Assembly: GCF_017744015.1 (NCBI RefSeq)
Contig: NZ_JAGHRA010000006.1
Coordinates: forward strand, 124,001-188,000
From: Paracoccus sp. R12_2
GTDB lineage: Bacteria > Pseudomonadota > Alphaproteobacteria > Rhodobacterales > Rhodobacteraceae
Direction of reading: 5' to 3'
Length of the DNA: 64,000 bases
Shown: in pieces, positions 43,882 to 54,157 of the stretch
How positions within the stretch are numbered: the first letter of the stretch is position 1
Layout: each line of letters starts with the position of its first letter
Translations under genes and position numbers: made by a program
Notes under the pieces: model-generated
What the model saw: only the letters and a program-made list of their open reading frames with translations
Database searches by the model: none
Told to the model about the DNA's origin: nothing

Positions 43882-44868
43882 TCAGCTTTGTCCGGCTTTC
43901 GACGCCGAACCGGTGCCGCGTTCGCGATAGGGCGTGCTGCCGTAAAGCGCACGATAGCATTTCGAGAAATGCGAAGGACTTGAGAACCCCGAGGCCAGCG
44001 CGACCTCGATGATCGACATCTCGGTCTGCATCAGCAGGTTGCGGGCGCGGGCAAGCCTGGTTTCCATGTAGTACCGCTTGGGGCTGCGGTTCAGATATCG
44101 GCGGAACAGGCGTTCCAGCTGACGTGCCGACATCCCCGCGTCAGATGCAAGCTGCGCGGGGCTGATCGGCTCTTCCAGATTGGCTTCCATCCGGGCGATG
44201 ACGGTGGAAAGGCGCGGGTGGCGCACGCCGATGCGGGTCGGGATCGACAGGCGCTGACGGTCCTGGTCGCTGCGGATCGTGGTATGCAGCAACTGATCGG
44301 CCACTTCTGCCGTCAAGGCGTCACCCAGCGTTTCCGAGATCAGGTGCAGCATCAGATCCACCGACGCGGTTCCACCCGCCGCCGTCATCCGATTGCCGTC
44401 ATGGACGAAGACCGAACGAAACAGATCGACCTCGGGAAATGCTTCGGCGAAGCCGTCATGGTTTTCCCAGTGGATCGTGGCCTTGCGCCCGTCCAGAAGA
44501 CCCGCTTCGGCCAGAATCCACGCGCCCGTGCAGACCGCGCCCATCGCGGCGCCACCCCGCGCCTGCCGGCGCAGCCAGTTCAGCACCGGCTTGGTGGCCT
44601 CCCGGGCTATTTCGGTGCCGCCGCAGACGATCACCACATCGCCGCGCCCGACCGGGGCTTCGCTGTCCAGCCCCGCATCCAGTCTTACGCTTGTCCCGTT
44701 GGAACAGGTCGCCACATCGCCGGCTGGCCCCACCAGCCGCCACGAGAAATGCGCCACCCCCGAGGCTCGATTCGCAAGCCGCAGCGGCTCGATCGCCGCG
44801 GCAAACGGCATCAGCGTGAAGCGGTTGAGCAGCAGGAAGGTAAAGCGGCGCGGTGTCTCGGATGGCAT
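43882..44868 (-). CDS. GlxA-type transcriptional regulator (DJ-1/PfpI sensor + AraC HTH)
   Basis: A 328-aa regulator. The N-terminal half is a class I glutamine-amidotransferase-like (DJ-1/PfpI) sensor with GAVCTGAWILAEAG around the usual nucleophile Cys. The C-terminal half has two helix-turn-helix motifs (AQLASDAGMSARQLERLFRRY and the VALASGFSSPSHFSKCYRALYG segment). Members regulate amino-acid, choline or carnitine catabolism; the effector here is unknown. I start at MPSETPRRFTFLLL (44868), which matches family N-termini; an upstream ATG at 44898 is possible. Divergent from the DAHP synthase gene. Confidence 0.88.
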   Translation of the reverse strand: MPSETPRRFTFLLLNRFTLMPFAAAIEPLRLANRASGVAHFSWRLVGPAGDVATCSNGTSVRLDAGLDSEAPVGRGDVVIVCGGTEIAREATKPVLNWLRRQARGGAAMGAVCTGAWILAEAGLLDGRKATIHWENHDGFAEAFPEVDLFRSVFVHDGNRMTAAGGTASVDLMLHLISETLGDALTAEVADQLLHTTIRSDQDRQRLSIPTRIGVRHPRLSTVIARMEANLEEPISPAQLASDAGMSARQLERLFRRYLNRSPKRYYMETRLARARNLLMQTEMSIIEVALASGFSSPSHFSKCYRALYGSTPYRERGTGSASKAGQS

Positions 44869-45045
44869 GGTGCTGTCTCGGCGCGATTGGATTCCCATCT
44901 CTCATCAGGGAATGGGAAACGCTGCAAGGGGGGAAACGTGGCCTGCACCCGAAGTCGCATGACGGTTTCGCGAGCCGTCTGCCCTTTCCCCTGCGGCGCT
45001 GACCGATTATATCAACCCGAATGAATTCCCCAAGGAGTGCGTGCC

Positions 45046-46452
45046 ATGACGCAGGAGACCCGCAAGACCGCCACCCAAAACTGGGACAAGGCCGGCTGGC
45101 GTGCCCGTCCGCGCGTTCAGATGCCGGACTATACCGATCCCGACGCGCTGAACGCGGTCGAGGCGCAGCTTCGCCGATATCCGCCGCTGGTTTTCGCAGG
45201 CGAGGCGCGGCGCCTCCGCGAACAGTTGGCCGATGTTGCGGCCGGTCGCAGCTTTCTGCTGCAGGGCGGTGATTGCGCCGAAAGCTTTGGTGAATTCAGC
45301 GCCGACAATATCCGCGATACGTTCAAGGTGCTGCTGCAGATGGCGGTCGTTCTGACCTGGGGGGCGCAATTGCCGGTGGTCAAGGTCGGCCGGATGGCGG
45401 GACAATTCGCCAAGCCGCGCAGTGCGCCGACCGAATCCATCGATGGCGTGGAACTGCCCAGCTATCGCGGTGACATCATCAACGGCTTCGACTTCACCCC
45501 GGAAGCGCGCATTCCCGATCCGACCCGCATGCTGGCGGCCTATACGCAAGCAGCGGCGTCGCTGAACCTTCTTCGCGCGTTCTCGACCGGCGGTTTCGCG
45601 GACATGCACCGCGTTCAAAGCTGGATCGCCGATTTCGTGGGCGGCCCCGAGGCGGCGAAGTATCGCGACATCGCCGACCGTATCCGCGATGCGATGGCCT
45701 TCATGCAGGCAGCCGGTGTGAACTCCGAGACGGCGCATCAGTTGGGCAAGGTCGATTTCTATACCAGTCACGAGGCGCTGCTGCTGGAATACGAAGAGGC
45801 GCTGGCCCGGATCGACACCACGACCGGCCTGCCGGTGGCAGGGTCCGGCCACATGATCTGGATCGGTGACCGGACACGCCAGCCGGACGGCGCGCATGTC
45901 GAGTTCTGCCGCGGCGTGCAGAACCCGATCGGGCTGAAATGCGGCCCGACCACGACCGCCGAGGATCTGAAGGTTCTGATGGCAAAGCTGAACCCGGCGA
46001 ACGAGGCCGGACGGCTGACGCTGATCGCGCGGTTCGGTGCGGGCAAGGTGGGCGACCATCTGCCCCGGCTGATCAAGGCGGTTCAGGAAGAGGGTGCGAA
46101 TGTCGTCTGGTCCTGCGACCCGATGCACGGCAACGTCATCAAGTCCTCGACCGGCTACAAGACACGGGCCTTCGATTCGATCCTGCGCGAGGTGCGCGAG
46201 TTCTTCGCGATCCACAACGCCGAAGGCACCATCCCCGGTGGTGTGCATTTCGAGATGACCGGCAAGGATGTGACCGAATGCACCGGCGGTGTCCGCGCCG
46301 TGACCGACGAGGATCTGTCAGACCGCTATCACACCGCCTGCGATCCGCGCCTGAACGCCAGCCAGTCGCTGGAACTGGCGTTCCTTGTGGCCGAAGAACT
46401 GCGCGCCCGCCGCGAAGCCTCGGCGCCGCTGCGCGGTGCGAAGGTCGGCTGA
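45046..46452 (+). CDS. class II DAHP synthase
   Basis: Condenses PEP and erythrose 4-phosphate, the first step of the shikimate pathway. The 468-aa length and segments [41 protein letters not shown] and [11 protein letters not shown] identify the plant-type (class II) enzyme rather than the AroFGH type. ATG 45046 has AAGGAG 8 bases upstream; a GTG 9 bases earlier is less well placed. Followed by a strong terminator, so monocistronic. aroK and aroB are 10 kb away in this window. Confidence 0.94.
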   Translation: MTQETRKTATQNWDKAGWRARPRVQMPDYTDPDALNAVEAQLRRYPPLVFAGEARRLREQLADVAAGRSFLLQGGDCAESFGEFSADNIRDTFKVLLQMAVVLTWGAQLPVVKVGRMAGQFAKPRSAPTESIDGVELPSYRGDIINGFDFTPEARIPDPTRMLAAYTQAAASLNLLRAFSTGGFADMHRVQSWIADFVGGPEAAKYRDIADRIRDAMAFMQAAGVNSETAHQLGKVDFYTSHEALLLEYEEALARIDTTTGLPVAGSGHMIWIGDRTRQPDGAHVEFCRGVQNPIGLKCGPTTTAEDLKVLMAKLNPANEAGRLTLIARFGAGKVGDHLPRLIKAVQEEGANVVWSCDPMHGNVIKSSTGYKTRAFDSILREVREFFAIHNAEGTIPGGVHFEMTGKDVTECTGGVRAVTDEDLSDRYHTACDPRLNASQSLELAFLVAEELRARREASAPLRGAKVG

Positions 46453-46476
46453 CCTGAAGGCAAGCTGCAAGATGAG

Positions 46477-46509
46477 AACGGCCGCCAAAGCACTGGCGGC
46501 CGTTTTTTT
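46477..46509 (+). terminator. rho-independent terminator of the DAHP synthase gene
   Basis: 11-bp perfect stem (46477-46487 with 46494-46504), 6-base loop, followed by a run of seven T at 46503-46509. Starts 24 bases after the stop codon. Textbook form. Confidence 0.95.
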
Positions 46510-46555
46510 GTTTGGACCTGCACGATGCGCGTCGATGCGGCGTGCCGGGCGCGTG

Positions 46556-47572
46556 TCAGCGCCAGCCCAGGGCAGGGGCGACATGTCTCAGAATGCTGTC
46601 GATGACATGCAGGTTGTAATCGACGCCCAGCATGTTCGGGACCGTCAGCAACAGCGTATCCGCCTCGGCGATCGCCTCGTCCTCGCGCAGGTCTTCGATC
46701 AGCCGGTCTGGCTCGTCCGCATAGCCGCGTCCGAAGACGGCCCGGAAATTGTCGATCTGGCCGATCTGGTCGCTGTCCTTGCCGCGTCCGAAATACATCC
46801 GGTCGGTGTCGTTCATCAGCGGAAAGATCGACCGGCTGACCGAAACGCGCGGCGTGCGGTCATGCCCCGCCTCGGCCCAGGCCGCGCGATAGGCGCGGAT
46901 CTGGCGGGCCTGCTGTAGATGGAAAGCCTCGCCGGTCTCATCAACCTTGAGGGTCGAGCTTTGCAGGTTCATCCCCATCCGTGCCGCCCAGATCGCAGTC
47001 TCGTTCGAGGCAGAGCCCCACCAGATTCGCTCGCGCAGCCCCTCGGAATGCGGCTCCAGGCGCAGAAGCCCCGGCGGATTGGGAAACATGGGCCGCGGGT
47101 TGGGCCGGGCGAAGCCCTTTCCTTCCAGCCGTTCCAGGAACAATTCGGTGTGGCGCCGTGCCATGTCCTGATCGGTTTCCCCCTCGGCAGGCTCATGGCC
47201 GAAATGACGCCAGCCCTCGATCACCTGTTCGGGGCTGCCACGGCTGATGCCAAGCTGCAGCCGTCCGCCCGAGATCAGATCCGCCGAACCCGCATCCTCG
47301 ATCATGTAGAGAGGATTTTCATACCGCATGTCGATCACGCCGGTCCCGATCTCGATCCGGTCGGTGCGCGCACCGACGGCGGCAAGCAGCGGAAAGGGCG
47401 AGGCCAGTTGCCGGGCGAAGTGATGGACGCGGAAATAGGCGCCATCCAGGCCCAGGTCTTCGGCCCCGACCGCGAGGTCGATGGATTGCAGCAGGACATC
47501 GCTGGCCGAGCGGACCTGCGATCCGCGGTCAGGCGACCAGTGGCCGAATGACAGGAAACCGATCTTCTTCAT
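46556..47572 (-). CDS. LLM-class flavin-dependent oxidoreductase
   Basis: A 338-aa luciferase-like barrel protein: MKKIGFLSFGHWSP start, DGAYFRVHHFARQLASPFPLLAAVGART (the usual N-terminal core), RYENPLYMIEDAGSADLISGGRLQLGISRGSPEQ. It probably uses FMNH2 or F420-like reduced flavin to oxidise an unknown substrate. Start taken at 47572 (MKK); an ATG 12 bases upstream gives four more residues. Not part of an operon with its neighbours. It is not closely similar in visible motifs to the monooxygenase embedded in the NRPS. Confidence 0.87.
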   Translation of the reverse strand: MKKIGFLSFGHWSPDRGSQVRSASDVLLQSIDLAVGAEDLGLDGAYFRVHHFARQLASPFPLLAAVGARTDRIEIGTGVIDMRYENPLYMIEDAGSADLISGGRLQLGISRGSPEQVIEGWRHFGHEPAEGETDQDMARRHTELFLERLEGKGFARPNPRPMFPNPPGLLRLEPHSEGLRERIWWGSASNETAIWAARMGMNLQSSTLKVDETGEAFHLQQARQIRAYRAAWAEAGHDRTPRVSVSRSIFPLMNDTDRMYFGRGKDSDQIGQIDNFRAVFGRGYADEPDRLIEDLREDEAIAEADTLLLTVPNMLGVDYNLHVIDSILRHVAPALGWR

Positions 47573-47696
47573 GGGATATCCCATTTCGTCACGTCATGGG
47601 CAGAAACGCCCTTGGGCGGGATGTAGGGTCACAGGTGGCGGCATGACAATGACAGGCAACGCACACGGGCTGTGCGGCAGCGCGCGCCGCGGCTGT

Positions 47697-48569
47697 CTAT
47701 TTCCAGCGGCGATGCACCCAGAACCACTGGTCCATGTGCTGTCTGACCAGCTTTTCGAGATCGTCGTTCAGGTCCTGCATCATCTGTTGCGGATCGCCAT
47801 GAGCCAGCGGGTTTCCGACATGAACACGGAAGCTTACGCCGTCGGGCTGGCGGATCGCGTGGATCGGCAGGATCAGCGCGTCGTATCTGATCGCCAGCTC
47901 GGCCGGGGTCAGGACTGTTCTGGCCGGAAGGTCGAAGAACCGCAGTTCAGGCGCATGGCGGTCGTGCTGATCGAATCCCAGGGCCAGCCAGCCGCCGCCC
48001 TTCAGAAAGCGCAGCATCGAGGCAAGTCCGGCGCGCCCGCGCGGGAACAACGGCTCGGCGATGGCGGTGATTGCCGGGATGTAGTGGCGGTTGAACGCCT
48101 CGTTGTTCATCGGCCGATACAGCGCGCCGACCGGCCAGCCCCGGGCCGAAAGCGCCGCCCGCATCGCGTCATAATTGCCGAAATGCGCGCAGGCGATGAT
48201 GACCGGGCGATGCGCGTCGAACGCCTGTTCGAGGGCGGGCAGGCCCGGCCCCTCCAGCGGATCGGCGGCGCGGATCCGGGCGGTGAATTCATCGCCCGAA
48301 TAGATTTCGGCGACCGAACGGCCCGCATTGGCCGGAACGGCGCGGGTCAGCCGCCGCACGTCCTGTGCGGACATGTCAGGCCGCGCCAGTGTCAGGTTTT
48401 CGCGGATCCGCCGACGCCAGCCCGCCACGGGGGCCAGCAGATGGGCGAAGATCCAGCCGACCGCCGGGATGCGACGTTCATAGGGCAGCAGCCGAGCCAG
48501 CGTCATCACCGCCAGGAACGCGCCGCTGGCCAGCCGGTCGGTTGGCGATGTCCGGTCCTCGTCGCTCAT
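47697..48569 (-). CDS. LpxL/HtrB-type lipid A acyltransferase
   Basis: A 290-aa membrane-associated acyltransferase that adds a secondary fatty acid to lipid A. Signature HFGNYD (HxxxxD) near residues 139-144, then ALYRPMNNEAFNR and ALGFDQHDRHAPELRFFDLPA. The ATG at 48569 overlaps the stop of the DMT transporter gene (ATGA), so the two are coupled. The frame stays open far upstream, but that extension overlaps the transporter gene out of frame and lacks any family features. The substrate acyl chain cannot be read. Confidence 0.91.
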   Translation of the reverse strand: MSDEDRTSPTDRLASGAFLAVMTLARLLPYERRIPAVGWIFAHLLAPVAGWRRRIRENLTLARPDMSAQDVRRLTRAVPANAGRSVAEIYSGDEFTARIRAADPLEGPGLPALEQAFDAHRPVIIACAHFGNYDAMRAALSARGWPVGALYRPMNNEAFNRHYIPAITAIAEPLFPRGRAGLASMLRFLKGGGWLALGFDQHDRHAPELRFFDLPARTVLTPAELAIRYDALILPIHAIRQPDGVSFRVHVGNPLAHGDPQQMMQDLNDDLEKLVRQHMDQWFWVHRRWK

Positions 48570-49528
48570 CGGTCCTTCCGCGCTATCCGCGCCTCGCGCG
48601 ACCAAACGTAAAGCCCCGCGCCGACGATAATCACCGCGCCGACAATGGTCCAGCGATCGGGCAGCTGGCCGAAGAACAGCCACCCCCACAGACCGGCCCA
48701 GACCAGTCCGGTATAGCCGAATGGCGCCAGAACGCCGGCCTCGGCGATCGCGAATGCCCGGATCAGCAAGGTCTGGCTGATCGTGCCGAACAGGCCCAGG
48801 GCGGCGAAGGCCCAAAGGTCCGCTGCCGCGACGGGTTGCCAGAAGAACGGCACCGCGACCGAAGTCAGCGTCGCCCCGACCAACGCCGACCACAGGACCG
48901 AAGTCGCGGTCGAATCGCCGCGCACGACGCGTGTCAGCAACGCCCCTGCGGCGTAGGTGAAGGCACCGATCAACGGCAGCAGCGCGGCGGATTGGAAGAC
49001 CCCCATTCCCGGTCGGATGATGATCATCGCCCCGACCAGCGCGGCGGCAATGCCCATCACGCGGCGAAGCCCGATGCGCTCGCCCAGAAACAATGCCGCG
49101 CCGAGTGTGATCAGCACCGGGTTGGTGTCCATGATCGCGGTCGCCTCGGCCAGTCCGATGAATTGCAGCGAGGTGAAGAACAGTCCGACTGATGCAAGCT
49201 GCGTCAGCGCCCGACCGAATTGCAGGCCCGGATGGCGGGTTCGCAACAATGCGGGGATTCGGGAACGGAACAGCAAGACGAGGATCGCGACATTCACGAT
49301 GAACCGCGCCCAGACCACCTGCCCGGGGTGATAGCTTTGCGTCAGGTGTTTCGCGGTCGCATCCATCATGGTGAAGCACAGGACCGCGCCACAGATCAGC
49401 AGGATGCCAAGACCCTGCTGGTCGCCGGACGGGTGACGCAGCCCCGCCCGTTCCAGTCCCATCAGCGCGAAGCCCCGTGACAGAACCCGCATCAGCCAGT
49501 CGCGGTGGCACAGGCCGGACAGATGCAC
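48566..49528 (-). CDS. EamA/DMT family transporter
   Basis: A 320-aa inner-membrane protein with about ten hydrophobic segments in two EamA halves: the first has FTMMDATAKHLTQSYHPGQVVWARF and GLAEATAIMDTNPVLITLGAALFLGERIG, the second GLFGTISQTLLIRAFAIAEAGVLAPFGYTGLVWAG. Exporter of a small metabolite, substrate unknown. The true start may be ATG 49492 or 49462, which would place the N-terminus closer to the first helix; none has a clear ribosome site. Translationally coupled to the lipid A acyltransferase downstream. Confidence 0.87.
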   Translation of the reverse strand: MHLSGLCHRDWLMRVLSRGFALMGLERAGLRHPSGDQQGLGILLICGAVLCFTMMDATAKHLTQSYHPGQVVWARFIVNVAILVLLFRSRIPALLRTRHPGLQFGRALTQLASVGLFFTSLQFIGLAEATAIMDTNPVLITLGAALFLGERIGLRRVMGIAAALVGAMIIIRPGMGVFQSAALLPLIGAFTYAAGALLTRVVRGDSTATSVLWSALVGATLTSVAVPFFWQPVAAADLWAFAALGLFGTISQTLLIRAFAIAEAGVLAPFGYTGLVWAGLWGWLFFGQLPDRWTIVGAVIIVGAGLYVWSREARIARKDR

Positions 49529-49577
49529 GACCGTTGGTTCAAGGTGCGATCAGCTCCGCCGATGGCGGAGATGTTCG

Positions 49578-51602
49578 TCACAGCAATGCCTTGGCGCGCG
49601 TGACGACAACCTCGGCGGTGATCCCGAATTCCTGATACAGCGCCGGGGCCGGGGCAGAGGCGCCGAACCCGGTCATGCCGATGAAATCCGATTTTTCCTC
49701 GCGGCCGCGCTCACCCAGAAGCAGCCAGTCCCAGGGTTGCCGCACCGCAGCCTCGATGGCGATCCGGACGGTTCCGGCAGGAAGGATCTCTTCGCGGTAG
49801 GTCGATGGCTGGTCGCGGAACAGCTCCATCGACGGAACGGACACGACGCGCGTGGGCGTGCCATCGGCCTCCAGCGTCTCGCGCGCCGCAACGGCGATCT
49901 CGACTTCGGAGCCTGTGGCCATCAACACGACCTCGGGCTTGCCACCGGTCGCCTCGCGCAGCACATAGGCGCCCTTGGCGGACAGGTTGTCGTCCTTGTG
50001 CGTGGTGCGCAGCGTCGGCAGTCCCTGCCGCGACAGCGCCATGATGGTCGGGCGGTCGCTTTGCGACAGGGCCAGTTCCCACGCTTCGGCGGTCTCGACC
50101 TGGTCGCAGGGGCGCAGGGTCAGGATATTCGGCGTCGCGCGCGCAATCGCCAGATGTTCGACCGGCTGGTGGGTCGGGCCATCCTCGCCCAGCCCGATGC
50201 TGTCATGGGTCATGACATAGATCACCGGCAGTCCCATCAACGCCGACAGGCGGATCGCACCGCGTGCATAGTCGGTGAAGGTCAGGAACGTCCCGCCATA
50301 GGGCCGGAACCCGCCATGCAGCCAGATGCCGTTCATCGCGGCCGACATGCCGTGTTCCCGGATGCCGTAATGGACATAGCGCCCCAGCCGGTTCTCGGCC
50401 GAGAAGACCTTCATGTCGGCGGTCCGGGTGTTGTTCGATCCGGTCAGGTCGGCCGAGCCGCCCAGGTTTTCGGGCATGTGCGGGTTCAGAACCTCAAGCA
50501 CGTTCTCGCTTGCCTTGCGGGTCGCGACCTTCGGCTTGCCTTCCGAGGTCTGGGTCTTCAGGGCACGGACCGTGCTGGCCAGCGCCGGGCTTGCGCCATT
50601 GTCGATGCGGCGCCTGAATTCCTCGCGGCTGTCGGTGCTTAGCGCCTCGACGCGGGCCTCCCACGCGCTGCGGTCATCGCTGCCGCGGGCGCCGATCTTG
50701 CGCCAGTCGGACAGGATCTGTTCGGGGATCTCGAAGGCAGGGGCGTCCCAGCCGAAGGCGCTGCGCACCGCGTCGATTTCTTCGGCGCCCAGGGGCGAGC
50801 CATGCGCCTTGGCGCTGTCGGACTTGGTCGGCGCACCGAAGCCGATGATCGTCTTGCAATCGACCAGCACCGGACGGCCGTCATCCTGTGCGGCCTCTTT
50901 CAGCGCGCGTGCGATGTCGGCCGCGTCATGCCCGTCGCAGGACAGGACCCGCCAGCCGGATGCCTCGAACCGGGCGCGCTGATCGGTCTTGTCCGACAGG
51001 CTGACCCGGCCGTCTATGGTGATGTCGTTGTTGTCCCACAGCACGACCAGACGGCCCAGCTTCTGCGCGCCGGCAAGTGCGATCGCCTCGTGGCTGATAC
51101 CCTCCATCAGGCAGCCATCGCCGGCGATGACCCAGGTGCGGTGATCGCACAACTCGGACCCGAACTCTGCCCGCATCGCCTCTTCGGCCATCGCCATGCC
51201 GACAGCGGTCGACAGGCCCTGACCCAGCGGCCCGGTCGTCGTCTCGATGCCGGTGGCGTGGCCGTATTCCGGGTGACCCGCGGTGATCGAGCCAAGCTGA
51301 CGGAAGTTGCGGATCTGATCCATCGTCATGTCGGCATAGCCAGTCAGATGCAGCAGCGCGTAGAGCAGCATCGAGCCATGGCCTGCGGACAGCACGAACC
51401 GGTCACGATCGAACCAATGCGGCGCGCTGGCGTCGAATTTGAGATGATTGCGGAACAGCACCGTGGCGACGTCGGCCATACCCATCGGCATGCCCGGATG
51501 GCCGGAATTGGCGGTTTCGACGGCGTCCATCGCCAGGACGCGGATGGCGCTGGCCAGTTTCCAGTGCTCGGGGTCGGCTTTGCGGCGGGCGGCGATGTCC
51601 AT
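49578..51602 (-). CDS. tkt: transketolase
   Basis: Moves two-carbon ketol units in the pentose phosphate and Calvin-type pathways using thiamine diphosphate. The 674-aa protein has [13 protein letters not shown] near residue 30, the TPP motif [25 protein letters not shown], and the pyrimidine-domain segments [18 protein letters not shown] and [21 protein letters not shown] start at ATG 51602 with AAGGGA 6 bases upstream; a longer frame to 51716 adds unrelated residues. Monocistronic in appearance. Confidence 0.95.
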   Translation of the reverse strand: MDIAARRKADPEHWKLASAIRVLAMDAVETANSGHPGMPMGMADVATVLFRNHLKFDASAPHWFDRDRFVLSAGHGSMLLYALLHLTGYADMTMDQIRNFRQLGSITAGHPEYGHATGIETTTGPLGQGLSTAVGMAMAEEAMRAEFGSELCDHRTWVIAGDGCLMEGISHEAIALAGAQKLGRLVVLWDNNDITIDGRVSLSDKTDQRARFEASGWRVLSCDGHDAADIARALKEAAQDDGRPVLVDCKTIIGFGAPTKSDSAKAHGSPLGAEEIDAVRSAFGWDAPAFEIPEQILSDWRKIGARGSDDRSAWEARVEALSTDSREEFRRRIDNGASPALASTVRALKTQTSEGKPKVATRKASENVLEVLNPHMPENLGGSADLTGSNNTRTADMKVFSAENRLGRYVHYGIREHGMSAAMNGIWLHGGFRPYGGTFLTFTDYARGAIRLSALMGLPVIYVMTHDSIGLGEDGPTHQPVEHLAIARATPNILTLRPCDQVETAEAWELALSQSDRPTIMALSRQGLPTLRTTHKDDNLSAKGAYVLREATGGKPEVVLMATGSEVEIAVAARETLEADGTPTRVVSVPSMELFRDQPSTYREEILPAGTVRIAIEAAVRQPWDWLLLGERGREEKSDFIGMTGFGASAPAPALYQEFGITAEVVVTRAKALL

Positions 51603-51850
51603 TGCGGTCCCTTCTTCGGGCTGAGATACGTTGCGGTTTTTGTTAGGGGCGATGGGGGCCGGTTGCAAGCCGTTGACCCGCTGTACCGCCCCGCAAGGCC
51701 GTCCGAGGCGAAGCAACTGCTAAACGGACCTTTGCGGTTGCCGAAAGCGTCGCGGACGGCTTTTCCCGACCACCGGATCGTGCGCGGTCGTGTTCGCCGT
51801 GCGATACGAAGGCAGGCCTTGGCCGAAGGGCTTCGGGAAACGTTCGACGC

Positions 51851-53176
51851 CTAGCTGTCGTCCGCCACAGGGGCCAGGGATCTGATCCTGAGCCGAGTGA
51901 TGCGGTTCTCACGCCGCGCCGCCACCTCGAAGCGATAGCCGTGGAACGAAAAGACCTGACCCTGTTCCGGGATCGACTGGGCCATGTGAATCACCAGGCC
52001 CGCGACGGTATTCGCCTCGTCATCCGGCAGGTTCCAGTCCAGTTGCCGGTTCAGGTCGCGGATCGTCATGCCGCCATCCACGGTATAGTCGTCCTTCGCG
52101 TTGGGGGTCAGCGTCGGGTCGGCCTCGGTGTCGTGTTCGTCCGCGATCTCGCCGACGATCTCTTCGATGATGTCCTCCAGCGTGATCAGCCCGCGCAGCG
52201 TGCCGTATTCGTCGACGACCAGCGCAAAATGCGTGCGCCGTTTCAGGAACTCGCGCATCTGTTCGTCCAGCGCGGTGGTTTCCGGCACGAAATAGGGCTT
52301 CATCGCGACCGCCATCACGTCGAAACGCGACAACGCGGTGGGATCACCACTGTCGCGGATGGCCTTGTTGACGGCGCGCAGCAGATCCTTGGCATGGATC
52401 ACCCCGACGACGTTCTCGCGTTCGTCGCGATAGACGGGCAGTCTGGTATGCGGGCTGGCCAGCACCGCGTCGAGGATCTCGGCCGGCGGGCGGGCGGCAT
52501 CGATCATCTGGATGCCCGAGCGGTGGCGCATGATCTCATCTACGGTGCGGTTGCCCAGATCCAGAGCCCCCAGAAGTCTGTCGCGATCCTCTTTCTGGAC
52601 AGCCCCCGCAGCATGGCCGATCGACAGCGCGCCCTCGATTTCCTCTTGCAGAGAGAACATGTGAGAGCCGGGATCGGTCTTCAGCCCGAACAGGCTCAGA
52701 ATGCCGCGCACGATCAGCCGGACGACCATCACGACCGGCGACAGGATCAGCGTCACCCAGCGGATCGGTCGGGCGACACGGCTGGCGACGGTTTCAGGTG
52801 CCGAGATGGCATAGGTCTTTGGCATCACCTCGGAAAAGATCAGCACCAGGACCGTCATCACCAGCGTGGCCATCGCAACGCCGCTTGATCCCAGAAGCCG
52901 CGTGAACAGCGCCGTGGCAAGGCTTGCGGACAGGATGTTGACGACGTTGTTGCCCAGAAGGATGGCGCCGATCAGGCGTTCGCTGTCCTCGGTCACGTCC
53001 AGCGCGGCGCGCGCGCCCTCATCGCCACGGTCCGCGCGCGAATGCAATTTCGCGCGGCTGGCCGCCGTCAGTGCCGTTTCCGAGCCTGAAAAGAAGCCCG
53101 ACAGCATCAGCAGGATCATGATGGAAAAGCCGGTCAGCCAGAAGGCTGCGTCGAGGATGCTGGATGCGTCGTCCAT
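51851..53176 (-). CDS. CNNM/CorC-type transporter-associated protein (hemolysin family)
   Basis: A 441-aa inner-membrane protein: a DUF21 membrane domain (about residues 10-190, with LSGFFSGSETALTAASRAKL and GAILLGNNVVNIL), two CBS domains (about 205-330, with RLPVYRDERENVVGVIHAKDLL and DEYGTLRGLITLEDIIEEIVGEI), and a CorC_HlyC domain at the end. The family is linked to Mg or Co efflux; hemolysin is a historical label. Twenty-one bases after xerD on the same strand, probably one transcript. Confidence 0.9.
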   Translation of the reverse strand: MDDASSILDAAFWLTGFSIMILLMLSGFFSGSETALTAASRAKLHSRADRGDEGARAALDVTEDSERLIGAILLGNNVVNILSASLATALFTRLLGSSGVAMATLVMTVLVLIFSEVMPKTYAISAPETVASRVARPIRWVTLILSPVVMVVRLIVRGILSLFGLKTDPGSHMFSLQEEIEGALSIGHAAGAVQKEDRDRLLGALDLGNRTVDEIMRHRSGIQMIDAARPPAEILDAVLASPHTRLPVYRDERENVVGVIHAKDLLRAVNKAIRDSGDPTALSRFDVMAVAMKPYFVPETTALDEQMREFLKRRTHFALVVDEYGTLRGLITLEDIIEEIVGEIADEHDTEADPTLTPNAKDDYTVDGGMTIRDLNRQLDWNLPDDEANTVAGLVIHMAQSIPEQGQVFSFHGYRFEVAARRENRITRLRIRSLAPVADDS

Positions 53177-53197
53177 GTGCCCTTATCGGTTCCAGAG

Positions 53198-54157
53198 TTA
53201 GGTCTGCCCGGTAACGCCGGCCAGAGGATGATGGTTCAGGACCAGATCGCGCATCCGCGCGTCCAGAACATGGGTGTAGATCTCGGTGGTGCCAAGATCG
53301 GCGTGCCCCAGAAGCGTCTGGATACTGCGCAGATCCGCGCCGCCTTCCAGAAGATGCGTGGCGAAGGCATGCCGGATGACATGCGGGGTGACGCGCGCCG
53401 GATCAACCCCCGCACGCACCGCGATGTCGTTCAGAAGCCGGCCAAAACTTTGACGCGGCATGTGTCCGGCCGCGCCGGGGGCGGGAAACAACCACCGCCC
53501 GGCCTTGCCCGCGACAAGACGGCCCAACGCACTGTCAGGGCGCGCGTTGTCGCGCAAATCAAGCCACCCGGCCATCGCCATGCGCGCGGGCGATGTCAGC
53601 GGCACCATCCTGTCCTTCCCGCCCTTTCCCCGGATCAGCAGCAGTTCGGGATCGCCACGACAGGCGGCGACCGGCAGCGTGACCAATTCGCTGACGCGCA
53701 TCCCGGTGGCATAAAGCATCTCGATCAGGCACAGGTTGCGGGCGCGTTCGGCCGGGCCGCGACCGGTCTGCGGCGCGGCTGCCAGCAGCGCGTCCACCTC
53801 GGCGCGATCAAGCGTCTTTGGCAGGCGCTTGGCACGACCCGGCCCGGCGATGCGGATGGCAGGGTCATCCTCTCGCCAGCCTTCCTCAAGCGCGAAGCGG
53901 GTGAACTGGCGGATCGATGACAACCGCCTTGCGCGGGTCGCGCGTGACAGGCCTTGGGCGTCGCAATGGGTCAGGTAATCCTCGACCATTTCGCGTGACA
54001 GTTCCGCCAGCGACAGGCCGCGACCATCCAGCCAGTCCGACACATCGCGCAGGTCACGTCCGTAAGCCAGCAGTGTGTTCTGCGCAGCGCCCGCCTCGGC
54101 CGCCTGGGCGTCGAGAAAGGCGGAAATCGCGCGATGATCGCCGGGGGTCAGGGTCAT
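53198..54157 (-). CDS. xerD: site-specific tyrosine recombinase XerD
   Basis: A 319-aa recombinase that with XerC resolves chromosome dimers at dif. The SAM-like N-terminal domain (about 1-90) precedes the catalytic domain with the RKHRHY set: Arg in ATGMRVSELVTL, Lys in IRGKGGKDRMV, HVIRHAFATHLL, LGHADLGTTEIYTH. All catalytic residues are visible. It is a housekeeping gene in an operon (45-aa protein, TPR-like protein, xerD, CNNM), not a mark of a mobile element. Overlaps the upstream stop by 4 bases. Confidence 0.93.
   Translation of the reverse strand: MTLTPGDHRAISAFLDAQAAEAGAAQNTLLAYGRDLRDVSDWLDGRGLSLAELSREMVEDYLTHCDAQGLSRATRARRLSSIRQFTRFALEEGWREDDPAIRIAGPGRAKRLPKTLDRAEVDALLAAAPQTGRGPAERARNLCLIEMLYATGMRVSELVTLPVAACRGDPELLLIRGKGGKDRMVPLTSPARMAMAGWLDLRDNARPDSALGRLVAGKAGRWLFPAPGAAGHMPRQSFGRLLNDIAVRAGVDPARVTPHVIRHAFATHLLEGGADLRSIQTLLGHADLGTTEIYTHVLDARMRDLVLNHHPLAGVTGQT

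Noticed and set aside
48570..49511. Upstream extension of the lipid A acyltransferase frame
   Set aside because: Lies out of frame over the DMT transporter, which has clear helices and motifs; the acyltransferase start at 48569 fits an ATGA overlap.
53198..54157. Tyrosine recombinase as sign of an integrated element
   Set aside because: Sequence and operon context are those of housekeeping XerD; no attachment repeats or phage genes nearby.
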